The notes under the pieces are model-generated. The model saw nothing but the letters and a program-made list of their open reading frames with translations, had not been told where the DNA came from and made no database searches. The position numbers were made by a program, and so were the translations under genes. Shown here piece after piece: positions 21,278 to 30,906 of a stretch of 60,967 bases of DNA. The stretch comes from Streptomyces viridiviolaceus. GTDB lineage: Bacteria > Actinomycetota > Actinomycetes > Streptomycetales > Streptomycetaceae. Within the stretch, counting starts at the first letter, position 1; every line of letters starts with the position of its first letter. Location of the stretch: assembly GCF_014650995.1 (NCBI RefSeq), contig NZ_BMWA01000003.1, positions 389,757 to 450,723 of the forward strand. Reading direction: 5' to 3'.

Positions 21278-22612
21278 TCAGACGTTCTCCCGGAAGAGGT
21301 TCGCCGGGTCGTACCGCGACCTGAGCACGGCGAGCCTCTTCCGCGTTTGTGCGTCCCACAGGCCCTGCGGGCGGTCTCCCGCGCCGAAGGCGAAGTTGAG
21401 CGAACGCCCGATCGTCTCCGGGGCCAGCGGGGCGAAGGCGGCGTCCAGCCGTTCCCGTGCCGCCATCCGGTCCCCCACGGACAGCAGGCGCACGAGGAAC
21501 CGCCCGGCACGGTGGGGCACCGAGTTCGGCGCGGGCACGGCCAGCGCCCCGCCCAGATGGTTGATCTGCACGACGCACATGGCGCCGGCCGCGTCCGGCC
21601 CGGTGCTGACGAGCAGCTCGCCGGCCCCGGCGAGGTCCAGTTCGCGCAGCACCGCGCTGTCCCCGTAGTAGGCGTGCGGGAAGTCCGGATCGCTGTGCAC
21701 GGTGTGGCTCTCGGTGTACGGCATCTCCCGCAGCGAGTCGGCGAGCGGCGGCCCGATCCGCCGCAGCGGGGCGACGATCCGGTCACCGTCGGTGCCGGTG
21801 TGCGCGACCCGTACGGAGATCACGTACCGCCCCCGCAACGGCTCCGGCAGCGCCGGCAGGTCCGGGTACGGCACGGCCGCGAAGGACGAGGTCAGCCCGT
21901 CGGGGACGGTCCGCGTCCACTCCTCCCAGGCCCGCAGCACGGCCGCCGCCCCGACCCGGCGCCCGTCGAAGGAGACCGAGCCGCCGTACAGCGTGGCGAC
22001 GGGCACGAGGCCGGTCTCCATCGCGGTGACGACCCCGAGACCGCCCCCTCCGCCGAGCAGCGCCCAGTACAGGCCGGGCTCCGACTCCCGCGTGACGTGC
22101 CGCAGCCGCCCGTCGGCGGTGACGACGTCGAGGGAGCGCACGTGGTCGGCCGCGTACCCGAACCGCCGGGCCAGGATGCCGAGCCCGCCGCCCAGTGTGT
22201 ATCCCACGGCTCCCACGGACGGGGCGGAGCCGTTCAGCGGGGCCAGGCCGTGCGGAGCGGCGGCCGTGACGACCTGCCCCCAGCGCACGCCGGCCTCGAG
22301 CCGGGCGGTACGGGTGCCGGGGTCGACGCTCACCCCGTCCATGCGCCGCGTGGTGATCAGGACCCCGCCCTCGGACGGCCCGGGCAGCCCGTGCCCGGTG
22401 GCCTGGACGGCGACCCGCAGCCCCCGCCGCGCCGCGTACCGCACCGCGGCGACCACGTGGTCGGCCGAGGAGGCGGCGAAGACGGCGTCGGGACGGTGGG
22501 CGAATCCGGTCTGGAAACCGGCGAGCTCGTCCTCGTACCCGGGATCGCCGGGGCGGAGGACGAGCTCGTCGGAGGTGTGCCGTGGAGTGTTCACGATGTC
22601 CATGGCGGGCAT
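21278..22612 (-). CDS. FAD-dependent oxidase, berberine-bridge/PCMH type
   Basis: 444 residues. The N-terminal FAD-binding PCMH domain has VAVQATGHGLPGPSEGGVLI (the His is a candidate for covalent FAD attachment) and GYTLGGGLGILARRFGYAAD. The C-terminal BBE segment is RYDPANLFREN. The usual Cys of bicovalent members is replaced by SAPSVG, so attachment would be through His only. It oxidises an alcohol or sugar-like substrate; which one is unknown. ATG 22612 is used; ATG 22603 is also possible. The two neighbouring permeases suggest, weakly, amino-acid or amine metabolism. Confidence 0.85.
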   Translation of the reverse strand: MPAMDIVNTPRHTSDELVLRPGDPGYEDELAGFQTGFAHRPDAVFAASSADHVVAAVRYAARRGLRVAVQATGHGLPGPSEGGVLITTRRMDGVSVDPGTRTARLEAGVRWGQVVTAAAPHGLAPLNGSAPSVGAVGYTLGGGLGILARRFGYAADHVRSLDVVTADGRLRHVTRESEPGLYWALLGGGGGLGVVTAMETGLVPVATLYGGSVSFDGRRVGAAAVLRAWEEWTRTVPDGLTSSFAAVPYPDLPALPEPLRGRYVISVRVAHTGTDGDRIVAPLRRIGPPLADSLREMPYTESHTVHSDPDFPHAYYGDSAVLRELDLAGAGELLVSTGPDAAGAMCVVQINHLGGALAVPAPNSVPHRAGRFLVRLLSVGDRMAARERLDAAFAPLAPETIGRSLNFAFGAGDRPQGLWDAQTRKRLAVLRSRYDPANLFRENV

Positions 22613-22639
22613 CGTGACGGCATTACTTGACAGGTTCCG

Positions 22640-24109
22640 TCAGCTTTTACCGGCCGTGCCGGCCACGGCGGCCTCGTCGGCCGCCCGCCGTCCGCCCGTG
22701 ACCTTCTGCTTGACGACGGCGACGGCGACGACGACCGCCGCGACGAGCAGCGACAGCAGCACGGTCGTGCGTCCGTTGTGCTCGGTGTCGGTCAGCATGT
22801 AGCCCAGCACGAAGACGATCAGTGCGGCGGCCGCCCAGGTCAGGTACGGGTACAGCCACATCCGCACGACCAGCTTCTCCGGCGCCTCGGCCTTGATGAT
22901 CTTCCGCATGCGCAGCTGCGAGAAGCAGATCACCAGCCAGACGAACAGGGCCACGGCACCCGAGGAGTTGACCAGGAAGAGGAAGACGGAGTCCGGGAAC
23001 TTGTAGTTGAAGAAGACGGCGACGAAGCCGAACACCACGGACACGAGGATCGCCGTCCGCGGCACGCCGCGCGCGGTGGTACGGGCGAACGCCTTGGGGG
23101 CGTCACCGCGCTGGCCGAGCGAGAAGGCCATGCGGGAGGCGGTGTAGAGCCCGGAGTTGAGGCAGGACAGCACGGACGTCAGCACGATGAAGTTCATGAT
23201 CTGACCGGCGTTCGCGATCCCGAGGGAGTCGAGGGCGGCCACGTAGGAGCCCTTGTCGATGATCGACTGGGAGTCCCAGGGCAGCAGGGCGACGACCACG
23301 AAGATCGAGCCGAGGTAGAACACGGCGATGCGCCAGATGATGCTGTTGGTCGCCTTGGTGACGGCCCGCTGCGGGTCCTCGGACTCGCCGGCGGCCAGGG
23401 TGGGGATCTCGCTGCCCATGAAGGAGAAGACGACGAGCAGCACGCCGGTGAGGATGGCGCCGGGCCCGTTGGGCAGGAAGCCGCCGTGTTCGGTCAGGTT
23501 GGACAGACCGGCCTGGTCGCTGTCCACGCCGGGCAGCAGGCCGAAGACGGCCAGCCCGCCGACGACGATGAACGCGGCGATGGCGACGACCTTGATGCCG
23601 GCGAACCAGAACTCGAACTCGCCGTAGGAGCCGACCGAGGCGAGGTTGGTGGCGGTCAGCACCACCATCACGATGAGGGCCCAGCCCCACTGGGGCACGG
23701 CCGGTATCCATCCTTCGAGGATCGCGGCCCCGGCGGTGGCCTCCACGGCGAGGACGACGACCCAGAAGAACCAGTAGAGCCAGCCGATGGAGAATCCGGC
23801 CCAGGGCCCGAGCGCGCGGTCGGCGTGCGCGGAGAACGAACCGGACGTCGGATTGGCCGCCGACATCTCGCCCAGCATCCGCATCACCAGCACGACGAGC
23901 GTGCCGACGAGGGCGTAGGACAGGAGGATGCCGGGACCGGCGGTCGCGATACCGGAACTGGAGCCCACGAACAGGCCGGCTCCGATGACACCGCCGATGG
24001 CGATCATCGAAAGGTGGCGGTTCTTGAGTCCGGCCTGCAGCCCGGACCCGGGTTCTCCGGGGCTTCCGGGGCCGCTTTCGGCCTTGGTCATGGTCGGCTG
24101 CGAGGTCAT
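22640..24109 (-). CDS. Amino-acid permease, APC superfamily (second copy)
   Basis: 489 residues, about 12 membrane segments. It carries the signature LKNRHLSMIAIGGVIGAGLF and YGEFEFWFAGIKVVAIAAF, closely related to the protein at 18937-20319. The ATG at 24109 has AAAGGAAG at 8 nt. Its start region ends the 206-bp gap before rpiB. It lies 27 bp upstream of the flavin oxidase gene on the same strand, and the two could be co-transcribed. The substrate is unknown. Confidence 0.9.
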   Translation of the reverse strand: MTSQPTMTKAESGPGSPGEPGSGLQAGLKNRHLSMIAIGGVIGAGLFVGSSSGIATAGPGILLSYALVGTLVVLVMRMLGEMSAANPTSGSFSAHADRALGPWAGFSIGWLYWFFWVVVLAVEATAGAAILEGWIPAVPQWGWALIVMVVLTATNLASVGSYGEFEFWFAGIKVVAIAAFIVVGGLAVFGLLPGVDSDQAGLSNLTEHGGFLPNGPGAILTGVLLVVFSFMGSEIPTLAAGESEDPQRAVTKATNSIIWRIAVFYLGSIFVVVALLPWDSQSIIDKGSYVAALDSLGIANAGQIMNFIVLTSVLSCLNSGLYTASRMAFSLGQRGDAPKAFARTTARGVPRTAILVSVVFGFVAVFFNYKFPDSVFLFLVNSSGAVALFVWLVICFSQLRMRKIIKAEAPEKLVVRMWLYPYLTWAAAALIVFVLGYMLTDTEHNGRTTVLLSLLVAAVVVAVAVVKQKVTGGRRAADEAAVAGTAGKS

Positions 24110-24315
24110 GGGGAGGTCTTCCTTTGCGCCGGTTGAGCCGTTTCCCGTACAAGCGGTGTACGAGCCGGACCAGTGAAACGGAGGCGGACCGATTGGGGAA
24201 CCTTTGATTCCGGATTGTTACTTGAGCTTTCCCTGAGCTTCTATAAAATCGATCAAGCTTTTTCCGTGTGACACCCGACGCTGCTGCCCCGCGACGCACG
24301 TGTCACACTCGACGC

Positions 24316-24801
24316 ATGCGCGTGTATCTCGGCTCCGACCATGCGGGCTACGAACTCAAGAACCACCTCGTCGAGTGGCTCAAGGCGGCGGGCCACGAGC
24401 CCGTCGACTGCGGCCCGCACATCTACGACGCCCAGGACGACTACCCGCCCTTCTGCCTCCGCGCCGCCGAGCGGACGGCCGCCGACGAGGGCTCCCTCGG
24501 CATCGTCATCGGCGGCTCCGGGAACGGCGAGCAGATCGCGGCGAACAAGGTGAAGGGTGTCCGGGCGGCCCTGGCCTGGAGCGAGGAGACGGCCGAGCTC
24601 GGCCGGCAGCACAACAACGCCAACGTGGTCGCGGTCGGCGCCCGCATGCACTCGCTCGAGGACGCCACGAAGTTCGTCGAGACCTTCCTCAAGACGCCGT
24701 TCTCCGGTGACGAGCGTCACGTCCGCCGCATCGACATGCTGTCGTCCTACGAGACGACGGGCGACCTCCCGCCGATCCCGCCGCACCACCCCCAGCAGTA
24801 A
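24316..24801 (+). CDS. rpiB: Ribose-5-phosphate isomerase B
   Basis: 161 residues. Interconverts ribose-5-phosphate and ribulose-5-phosphate in the pentose phosphate pathway. It shows MRVYLGSDHAGYELKNHLV at the N-terminus, GIVIGGSGNGEQIAANKVKG, and HNNANVVAVGARMHS, all family hallmarks. The phosphate-binding and base-forming elements resemble the M. tuberculosis form, which lacks the usual Cys and uses GSGNGE. No ribosome-binding site precedes ATG 24316, but CACACT lies 6 nt before it, so leaderless initiation is possible. The nei gene follows after 75 bp, as in mycobacteria. Confidence 0.94.
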   Translation: MRVYLGSDHAGYELKNHLVEWLKAAGHEPVDCGPHIYDAQDDYPPFCLRAAERTAADEGSLGIVIGGSGNGEQIAANKVKGVRAALAWSEETAELGRQHNNANVVAVGARMHSLEDATKFVETFLKTPFSGDERHVRRIDMLSSYETTGDLPPIPPHHPQQ

Positions 24802-24876
24802 CCCGTCCCCGTACCGGGCCCCGGACCAGGCATCTCCCCGCGGGCCCGGCGGGCGGGCCGAGAAAGGACGACCTCC

Positions 24877-25686
24877 GTGCCGGAAGGGCACACGATCCAC
24901 CGGCTGGCCGAGGACCACGCCGCCGCCTTCGCCGGCACGGCCGTGCGCGTCACCAGCCCGCAGGGCAAGTTCTCCGACGCCGCCGCCCTCCTCGACGGCA
25001 CCGTCCTGCACACCGCCGAGGCCCACGGCAAACACCTCTTCCTCGGCTTCCCCGCCACCGGCTGGGTCCACATCCACCTCGGCCTCTTCGGCAAGGTCAC
25101 CTTCGGAGCGACCCCCGCGCCGCCGCCCACGGACACCGTCCGCCTGCGCCTGGTGGGCGACACCTCCTACGTCGACCTCCGCGGCCCCACCACCTGCGCC
25201 CTGATCACGGACCCCGAGAAGCAGGCGATACACGACCGCCTCGGCCCCGACCCGCTCCGCCCGGACGCCGACCCCCGCACCGCCTACGCGCGCGTCTCCC
25301 GCAGCCGCACCACGATCGCCGCGCTGCTGATGGACCAGAAGGTCATCGCCGGCGTCGGCAACGTCTACCGCGCCGAGGTCCTCTTCCGGCACGGCATCGA
25401 CCCGTACCGGGCGGGCAGGGACATCACCCCCGCCGAGTGGGACGCGATCTGGCAGGACCTCGTCGAGCTGATGCGCGAGGGCGTCCGGAACAACCGCATC
25501 GACACCGTCCGCCCGGAACACACCCCCGAGGCCATGGGCCGCCCGCCCCGCGTCGACGACCACGGCGGCGAGGTCTACGTCTACCGCAGGGCCCGCCAGT
25601 CCTGCCACGTCTGCGGCGGCGAGGTCCGCACCGCCGACCTCGCCGCCCGCAACCTCTTCTGGTGCCCCGCCTGCCAGCGCGCCTGA
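24877..25686 (+). CDS. nei: Fpg/Nei family DNA glycosylase (endonuclease VIII type)
   Basis: 269 residues. Removes oxidised pyrimidines or purines and nicks the AP site. The catalytic N-terminus after Met is PEGHTIHRLAEDH (Pro1 nucleophile, Glu2). The helix-two-turn-helix region has VIAGVGNVYRAEVLFRHGIDP. The C-terminal zinc finger is complete (CHVCGG...FWCPAC, pattern C-X2-C-X16-C-X2-C). The GTG start at 24877 is fixed by the need for Pro right after Met. PEGHT and the position after rpiB match mycobacterial Nei1. Confidence 0.93.
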   Translation: MPEGHTIHRLAEDHAAAFAGTAVRVTSPQGKFSDAAALLDGTVLHTAEAHGKHLFLGFPATGWVHIHLGLFGKVTFGATPAPPPTDTVRLRLVGDTSYVDLRGPTTCALITDPEKQAIHDRLGPDPLRPDADPRTAYARVSRSRTTIAALLMDQKVIAGVGNVYRAEVLFRHGIDPYRAGRDITPAEWDAIWQDLVELMREGVRNNRIDTVRPEHTPEAMGRPPRVDDHGGEVYVYRRARQSCHVCGGEVRTADLAARNLFWCPACQRA

Positions 25687-25705
25687 CGTCGGCTCCCACC
25701 CGGCG

Positions 25706-26974
25706 TCAGAACCCGTGCGGAAGCCACGGCGCCACGTCGGACGCGAACCCCACGGACGCCTCCGCCAGCGCCCCCGGCCGCAGCTCCCGCACCCGCCCGG
25801 CGGCGGCCAGCGCGCCCAGCGTCACGCCCCCCAGGTAGGCGGCGCCCAACTCCCGCACCGACAGGGCGAGATCGGCCGCGTCCGCCGTACGCTCGCAGGA
25901 CGCGCCCTTCGCGTCGCCGGACAGCCGCCAACGTCCCTGGTTCCAGGGGCAGAAGGCGTCCTCCACCTCGAAGACGACGTCCACCGGCGCCTGGTACGTC
26001 CGCGCCGCCAGCGCGGCCCCCACGTCCACCAGCCGTACGTACAGCCCGTCCCGGACCCGCGGTTGGCACCGCCGGATGTCCGACACCTGGTACTGCCACG
26101 CCTCGTCGACCGGCCGCCCGCGCGCCGTCAGCGTCGTCGTCAGGTCGACGTCGAAGAGGAAGCGCCACAGCGCCGCCTCGGTCGCCGGGTCCAGCCCGGC
26201 CAGGGCCTCCAGGACCACCGTGCCGTTGTGTCCGGCGGGCCCCCAGGCCGGCCGCACCCGGAACCGCGCGTACCCGGTGACCGCCCCGTCCCTGCGGGCG
26301 ACCACGCACTGCAGCGGCGACGCACCGTCCCGCCCGCTCTCCGGGTCCAGCAGTCCCAACCGCTCCCAGCCGGGCCGCCGGGCCAGCATCCCCGGCCGCC
26401 CGGGCACCAGCCGGGCGTACACCGCCTCGCACTCGTCGAGGACGTCGGCGGGCGCCGCGTACCGCAGCCGTACCTCATCGGTGCCGTCCGGCACGGACAG
26501 GCGCACCCGGCCGGTGTCGATCTCGGCGCTGACCTGGAAGGTGGCGGCGCCGTACCCGAACCGGCCGTAGATCGCCGGCTCGGAGGCCGTCAGCACGGCC
26601 AGCGGCTCACCCCAGGAACGGACGTCGTCCAACTGACGCCGCATCATCGACGTCAGCACACCCCGCCGCCGGTGCGTGGCGGCGACGCTCACCATGGTGA
26701 CGCCCGCCGCGGGCAGCTGCGCACCGCCGGGCACGGTCATCCGGAAGCTGAACGCCCCGGCCGTCCCGACGCATTCGCCCCCGTCCCAGACGCCGAGGGA
26801 GCGGTCCGTCTCGGTCAGGGAGTTCCACAGCTCCTTCTCGTCGGCGGACTCCGGGACGCCGCTGAAGGCACGGATCAACGTGCCGTACCACTTGTCCCAT
26901 TCGTCCTGCCGTAGGGGTCGCGGTCCGGTCGCCGATCCGGTGCCGTCGGTGCTGCCAGTGCCGTTGTCGCCCAT
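25706..26974 (-). CDS. Eis-like GNAT N-acetyltransferase with SCP2-like C-terminus
   Basis: 422 residues. Two GNAT-type lobes: the first has the acetyl-CoA loop VSVAATHRRRGVLTSMM, with EPAIYGRFGYG supplying the Tyr that acts as general acid in Eis. The C-terminal ~110 residues resemble the sterol-carrier-like domain of Eis. The protein ends in a Phe carboxylate (LPHGF), the residue that serves as base in Eis. Eis acetylates aminoglycosides or other amines; here the acceptor is unknown. ATG at 26974. Divergent from the phosphatase gene. Confidence 0.85.
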   Translation of the reverse strand: MGDNGTGSTDGTGSATGPRPLRQDEWDKWYGTLIRAFSGVPESADEKELWNSLTETDRSLGVWDGGECVGTAGAFSFRMTVPGGAQLPAAGVTMVSVAATHRRRGVLTSMMRRQLDDVRSWGEPLAVLTASEPAIYGRFGYGAATFQVSAEIDTGRVRLSVPDGTDEVRLRYAAPADVLDECEAVYARLVPGRPGMLARRPGWERLGLLDPESGRDGASPLQCVVARRDGAVTGYARFRVRPAWGPAGHNGTVVLEALAGLDPATEAALWRFLFDVDLTTTLTARGRPVDEAWQYQVSDIRRCQPRVRDGLYVRLVDVGAALAARTYQAPVDVVFEVEDAFCPWNQGRWRLSGDAKGASCERTADAADLALSVRELGAAYLGGVTLGALAAAGRVRELRPGALAEASVGFASDVAPWLPHGF

Positions 26975-27136
26975 GGACCATGCCTATCAGGGCCGTGCGG
27001 GGCGGGCGAGAGAATTTCTCCCGGACGGGCGCGCGGCGGCGCCCGTTGGAGTTCACTGTGAAGCCGGGCCTCGGACGGGGGACAAGTGGGACCTCCCGTG
27101 CCAAGCGACCGGTCCGATGGATAGGGTCCCGAACTA

Positions 27137-28324
27137 ATGGCAGCAGGACGACAGCGGCGCGCGGAAGCCGAGACGTTCACGGCCCGGTTGAAGAAGCAGT
27201 GGCACCGGGCCCGCGTCGGCGTGCGCAGATCCGCCGTCGACCACTTCCGCGGCGACGGCTCGGACTGGATCGCGCTGGCCGGCCTGCTGCTGACGATCCC
27301 GGTGATCGCGGCGACCACGATGGCCAACTCGGTCTGGTGCTCACCGGCCGCCCTGGTGCTGCCGATCGTCGCCGGCGGCCTGCTGCTGCGCCCCGCGAGC
27401 CTGCTCGGCCTGTACGCGGCGGCGGCCACGGCACTGATCGTGGAGTCCGTGCAGCTGGGCCCCTACACGGAGGGCCCGTCCAGGGTCACCCCGGGCGTGG
27501 TCCTCGTGGTGGCCGCCTGCGGCTTCTTCGGACTGCTGCTCGCCCAGTTCCGCAGCCGGGTCGGCGTGCCGTGGCGGCGCGGCAGCACCATGCTGTTCGA
27601 CCTGCGCGAACGCATCCGCGTCCAGAGCAAGCTGCCCAAGCTGCCGCCGGGCTGGCACCGCGAGATGGCGCTGCGCCCGGCCGGCGGCCAGTCCTTCTCC
27701 GGCGACTTCGTGGTCGCGGCCCGCACAGGCGGCGGCCGGACCCTGGAGGTGGTCCTCACCGACGTCTCCGGCAAGGGCATGGACGCCGGCTCCCGCGCGC
27801 TGCTGCTGTCCGGGGCCTTCGGCGGACTGCTGGGCAGCCTGCCCCCGCACGCCTTCCTGCCCGCCGCCAACGGCTACCTGCTCCGCCAGGACTGGGACGA
27901 GGGCTTCGCCACGTCCATCCACCTGGTCCTCGACCTCGACTCCGGCGACTATGAGCTGTACTCCGCCGGGCATCCGCCGGGCCTCCAGCTCAGCGCCGGT
28001 ACCGGCCGCTGGGAGGAGAAGGCCGCCGAGGGACCGCTGCTGGGGGTGTACGACGGCGCGCAGTTCGACTCGGTGAAGGGCTCGCTGCGGCCCGGCGACG
28101 TGCTGATGCTGTTCACCGACGGACTGGTGGAGACCTCCGACCGCGACATCGTCGAGGGCATCGACCGCCTCACCGGCGAGGCCGACCGCTATGTCGCCGG
28201 CGGCTTCCACGGCGCTGCCTGGCACCTGATCGAGGCGGTCGCGAAGGACGTCAACGACGACCGGGCGCTCCTGTTGATCTGCCGCGAGGGGCCGACGGCC
28301 CAGGCCCTGACGGCGAGCGACTGA
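27137..28324 (+). CDS. Membrane-anchored PP2C-type protein phosphatase (SpoIIE/RsbU family)
   Basis: 395 residues. Three to four hydrophobic helices at about 45-135 anchor a C-terminal PP2C/SpoIIE phosphatase domain: GQSFSGDFVVAAR, LTDVSGKGMDAG, ELYSAGHPPG and VLMLFTDGLVETSDRD, carrying the metal-binding Asp residues. Proteins of this type dephosphorylate anti-sigma-factor antagonists; the target is unknown. The ATG 27137 is preceded by TAGGGT (27122-27127), so a very short or absent leader is expected. An HD-hydrolase gene follows after 13 nt. Confidence 0.9.
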   Translation: MAAGRQRRAEAETFTARLKKQWHRARVGVRRSAVDHFRGDGSDWIALAGLLLTIPVIAATTMANSVWCSPAALVLPIVAGGLLLRPASLLGLYAAAATALIVESVQLGPYTEGPSRVTPGVVLVVAACGFFGLLLAQFRSRVGVPWRRGSTMLFDLRERIRVQSKLPKLPPGWHREMALRPAGGQSFSGDFVVAARTGGGRTLEVVLTDVSGKGMDAGSRALLLSGAFGGLLGSLPPHAFLPAANGYLLRQDWDEGFATSIHLVLDLDSGDYELYSAGHPPGLQLSAGTGRWEEKAAEGPLLGVYDGAQFDSVKGSLRPGDVLMLFTDGLVETSDRDIVEGIDRLTGEADRYVAGGFHGAAWHLIEAVAKDVNDDRALLLICREGPTAQALTASD

Positions 28325-28337
28325 GACACTGGCCGGC

Positions 28338-28793
28338 GTGTCCGACACCACACCACTGACCCTGGCCGACGTCGAGGCCACCGCCCGCGCCGCCCACGCC
28401 GGCCAGACCGACAAGGCGGGCCGGCCGTACGCCGAGCACCTGCGGGCCGTCGCCGAGGGGGTACGCCGGCGCGGCGGGGACGACGAACAGATCGCGGCGG
28501 CCTGGCTGCACGACGCCGTCGAGGACGACGCGCTCCCGGAGCGGTGGCTGCGCGAGGCCGCGCTGAGCCGCCGCACCAAGGACATCGTCCTCGCCGTCAC
28601 CAAGCGGGCCGGGGAGCCGCCCGAGGCGTACGCCGCCCGCATCCTCGCCACACCGGGCGCCCTGCTGGTGAAGGAGGCCGACCTGGCGCACAACGCGGAT
28701 CCGGCCCGGCTGGCGGTCCTCGACGAGCCCACCCGCACACGACTGACCGAGAAGTACGCGCGGATGCGCGCGCTCCTCGGCCTGGGCGGCTGA
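28338..28793 (+). CDS. HD-domain phosphohydrolase
   Basis: 151 residues. The HD superfamily pattern is seen as AEHLRAVAE, AAAWLHDAVEDD (HD motif) and a downstream LVKEADLAHNADP (second Asp), which places it near small RelA/SpoT-type hydrolases or MESH-like enzymes. The nucleotide substrate is not known. GTG start at 28338 with no ribosome-binding site; GACACT lies 7 nt before it. Probably an operon with the phosphatase gene. Confidence 0.8.
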   Translation: MSDTTPLTLADVEATARAAHAGQTDKAGRPYAEHLRAVAEGVRRRGGDDEQIAAAWLHDAVEDDALPERWLREAALSRRTKDIVLAVTKRAGEPPEAYAARILATPGALLVKEADLAHNADPARLAVLDEPTRTRLTEKYARMRALLGLGG

Positions 28794-28796
28794 AAC

Positions 28797-28823
28797 GGAG
28801 GTCCCGGCCGCACCGGGACCTCC
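28797..28823. terminator. Bidirectional hairpin terminator
   Basis: 11-bp perfect stem (GGAGGTCCCGG and complement at 28813-28823) with a 5-nt loop, between the convergent HD hydrolase and acyltransferase genes. Confidence 0.85.
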
Positions 28824-28833
28824 TGCCTGCCGA

Positions 28834-29982
28834 CTAGACCGCGACCTTCCGGCTCGGCTCGCGTGCCTCACCGGCCTCACGGGCCTCGTCGTTCGGACGG
28901 GCCTCGCGTTCCCGGGCGGCCTCGCCCGCGTCCCGCTTGAACGCCCACTCCATCCGGGGTTCCACCACGCACCGCAGGGTCCGTTGCACGGGCTTGGTGC
29001 ACAACAGCGTGACGGCGGCGGCCCCGAGGACGGTCAGACCGATCTCGCCGAGCGGGCGGTCCAGCACGGGCGCCTTGAACCAGCCCTCGTAGGTGCCGGC
29101 CTTCACCAGGAAGCCGTGCAGCAGGTAGCCGTAGATCGTGCCCGCGCCCAGCGCCGTGAACCACATGCGCCGGCCCGGCACCCAGGCGAAGAAGCAGGCC
29201 GTCAGGACCACCGAGCAGCCGAAGAGCGCGAGCGTCAGCACGGGCCCGGTCCACCAGGGGGCGCCCGCGTCCTGTGCGGGGGCGTTGCGGTAGAACCAGC
29301 CCGTCTCCATGCGCGGCACCGACCACCACGCGACGGCCACCGCCGCCGCGACCACCGGCACCGCCGCGATCCGCACCGAGCGGCGCCGCACCAGCGCGAA
29401 GTGCTCGGGCCGCAGCACCAGACCCAGCACGAAGCACGGCAGGAACTGCAGCACCCGCTGCATGTTGAGGTCGTTCCCGACCGAGGGGGCCATGGAGGCC
29501 AGGGCCGCGATGCCGAGCGCGATCGGCAGCGGCCACCGGACCGTCTTCCAGATGGGGGTGGTCAGCCGCCAGACGAACAACGCGCAGAGGAACCACAGGA
29601 GGTACGTGGGGTCGAGCAGGCTGATGTCGTGGCCCGGGACGTCGTCTCCGTAGCGCCGGTGCAGCGCGTAGGCCACCTCGAAGACGACATACGGGACGAC
29701 GACGCCGGTGATCAGCCGCTTGACGCGTTTGGGACTCAGGTCGAAGCTGCGCGAGAAGTAGCCGGAGATGATGATGAACGCCGGCATGTGGAAGGTGTAC
29801 ACGACCCGGTACAGGGTCTCCACGGTCCGGTTGCCGTCGAGGATCTGCCCCCAGGCGTGCCCCACGCCGACCAGCACGATCGCCAGGTACTTGGCGTTGT
29901 CGAAGAACGCGTCGCGCTGCTTGCTCGGTTGTCGGGGGAGTGGAGTCCTGCGGTCGCCGTGCGGTCGCAGCGAGGTCGTCAT
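28834..29982 (-). CDS. Acyltransferase-3 family membrane protein
   Basis: 382 residues with about ten hydrophobic segments. N-terminal family features are RDAFFDNAKYLAIVLVGVGHAWG and FHMPAFIIISGYFSRSF, the conserved acyltransferase-3 region. These enzymes O-acetylate sugars, cell-wall polymers or natural products at the membrane. The C-terminal tail (REREARPNDEAREAGEARE) is charged and repetitive. The start ATG 29982 is preceded by GGGGG; ATG 30018 is an alternative. The substrate is unknown. Confidence 0.85.
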   Translation of the reverse strand: MTTSLRPHGDRRTPLPRQPSKQRDAFFDNAKYLAIVLVGVGHAWGQILDGNRTVETLYRVVYTFHMPAFIIISGYFSRSFDLSPKRVKRLITGVVVPYVVFEVAYALHRRYGDDVPGHDISLLDPTYLLWFLCALFVWRLTTPIWKTVRWPLPIALGIAALASMAPSVGNDLNMQRVLQFLPCFVLGLVLRPEHFALVRRRSVRIAAVPVVAAAVAVAWWSVPRMETGWFYRNAPAQDAGAPWWTGPVLTLALFGCSVVLTACFFAWVPGRRMWFTALGAGTIYGYLLHGFLVKAGTYEGWFKAPVLDRPLGEIGLTVLGAAAVTLLCTKPVQRTLRCVVEPRMEWAFKRDAGEAAREREARPNDEAREAGEAREPSRKVAV

Positions 29983-30637
29983 GCAACCCCCCGCCGGAAA
30001 CTCGGCGAGTCGGTGCATGACCTCGCTGCTCTGATGGGGGACGAGGCAGCGTAGAACATCTGAGGCACCCTAGCGTTGTCCGTGTGAATCCGTAAAACCA
30101 TCGACGTCATTCCGGTATTCGGATCCCAAGTGCACTGCGAGTACCCCGTATTTCGGGGAACTTGACCTCGTTGCCCGCGTGACGGCCCCCACACCTCCAC
30201 GCCTCGGCGGGTGTCGCCGAGTCTCTCCAAGTGCCCAACTTGTCCTGACTCTTCATGACTAACCCGGTCATAAGTCCGGCGGGCGACTCTGCTGGAATGT
30301 CCCCTTCAATGCCCTTTCAACGGCCGATCGCGGGCCCCTCGATGTGCCTGCGGCAACAATTCGAAATGCCTGCGAACGCGATGTGTGGGCATGGAAACGA
30401 ACTGGTCGGAATTCATGACGGGAGTGCACTGTCGAATTTCTGTGCGGCATACGCGTGTCGGGGCGCCCGCCGTGCCCGCCCGCACGCTCGGGCGCACGCC
30501 GGCCGACCGGAACCGGCCGGACGATGTGTCACCTGCCGCATGACGCGGCCCGGTTGGTGGCACGATGGTTCTGGCGGGGGCGCGCGGGGTTGCGCCCCCG
30601 GGCCGGGAGAGCGGACCGACCGAGGGTGTGATCAGTT
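29983..30637. other. Gene-free spacer, acyltransferase / small membrane protein
   Basis: 655 bp without a credible gene. Near 30143 ccccgtatttcgggg forms a small hairpin. At 30255-30271 an inverted repeat ATGAC-N7-GTCAT could be an operator. Base composition from 30050 to 30450 is noticeably less GC-rich than the genes on either side. Nothing else recognised. Confidence 0.45.
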
Positions 30638-30832
30638 GTGGCCATTTCACTGTCAGTGGTGCTGCTGTTGGCGATCATCCTGGTGGTGCTGCTGCGAGGG
30701 GGCTCCATCAAGGCGGGCCCGGCGATCGTCGCCGTCCTCTTCGGCTTCTTCCTCGCCTCGACCGGCATGGCCGACGACATCCAGCGGTTCCTGAACTCGA
30801 TAGCGGAGACGATCAACTCCATCCAGTTCTAG
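30638..30832 (+). CDS. Small membrane protein, unknown function
   Basis: 64 residues, beginning with GTG (VAISLSVVLLLAIILVVLLRGG) followed by a second hydrophobic segment (GPAIVAVLFGFFLASTG). Two membrane helices and a short amphipathic tail (IQRFLNSIAETINSIQF). A GAGGG lies about 12 nt upstream of the GTG. I do not recognise the family by name. It ends before a strong terminator and is the last gene before the tRNAs. Confidence 0.75.
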   Translation: MAISLSVVLLLAIILVVLLRGGSIKAGPAIVAVLFGFFLASTGMADDIQRFLNSIAETINSIQF

Positions 30833-30859
30833 GCACCCGCCCCTCCCCGGACGCACAAA

Positions 30860-30900
30860 GACCTCCGGCCCGGTCCCTTGACGGAACCGGGCCGGAGGTC
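30860..30900. terminator. Hairpin terminator
   Basis: 15-bp perfect stem (GACCTCCGGCCCGGT and complement at 30886-30900) with an 11-nt loop, between the small membrane protein gene and tRNA-Gly; can serve both. Confidence 0.85.
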
Positions 30901-30906
30901 CGGTGG

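Noticed and set aside
30255..30450. Short ORFs (such as 30255-30794) in the spacer before the 64-aa protein
   Set aside because: The sequence has no codon bias of the genome and no homology, and the frame overlaps the real small gene.
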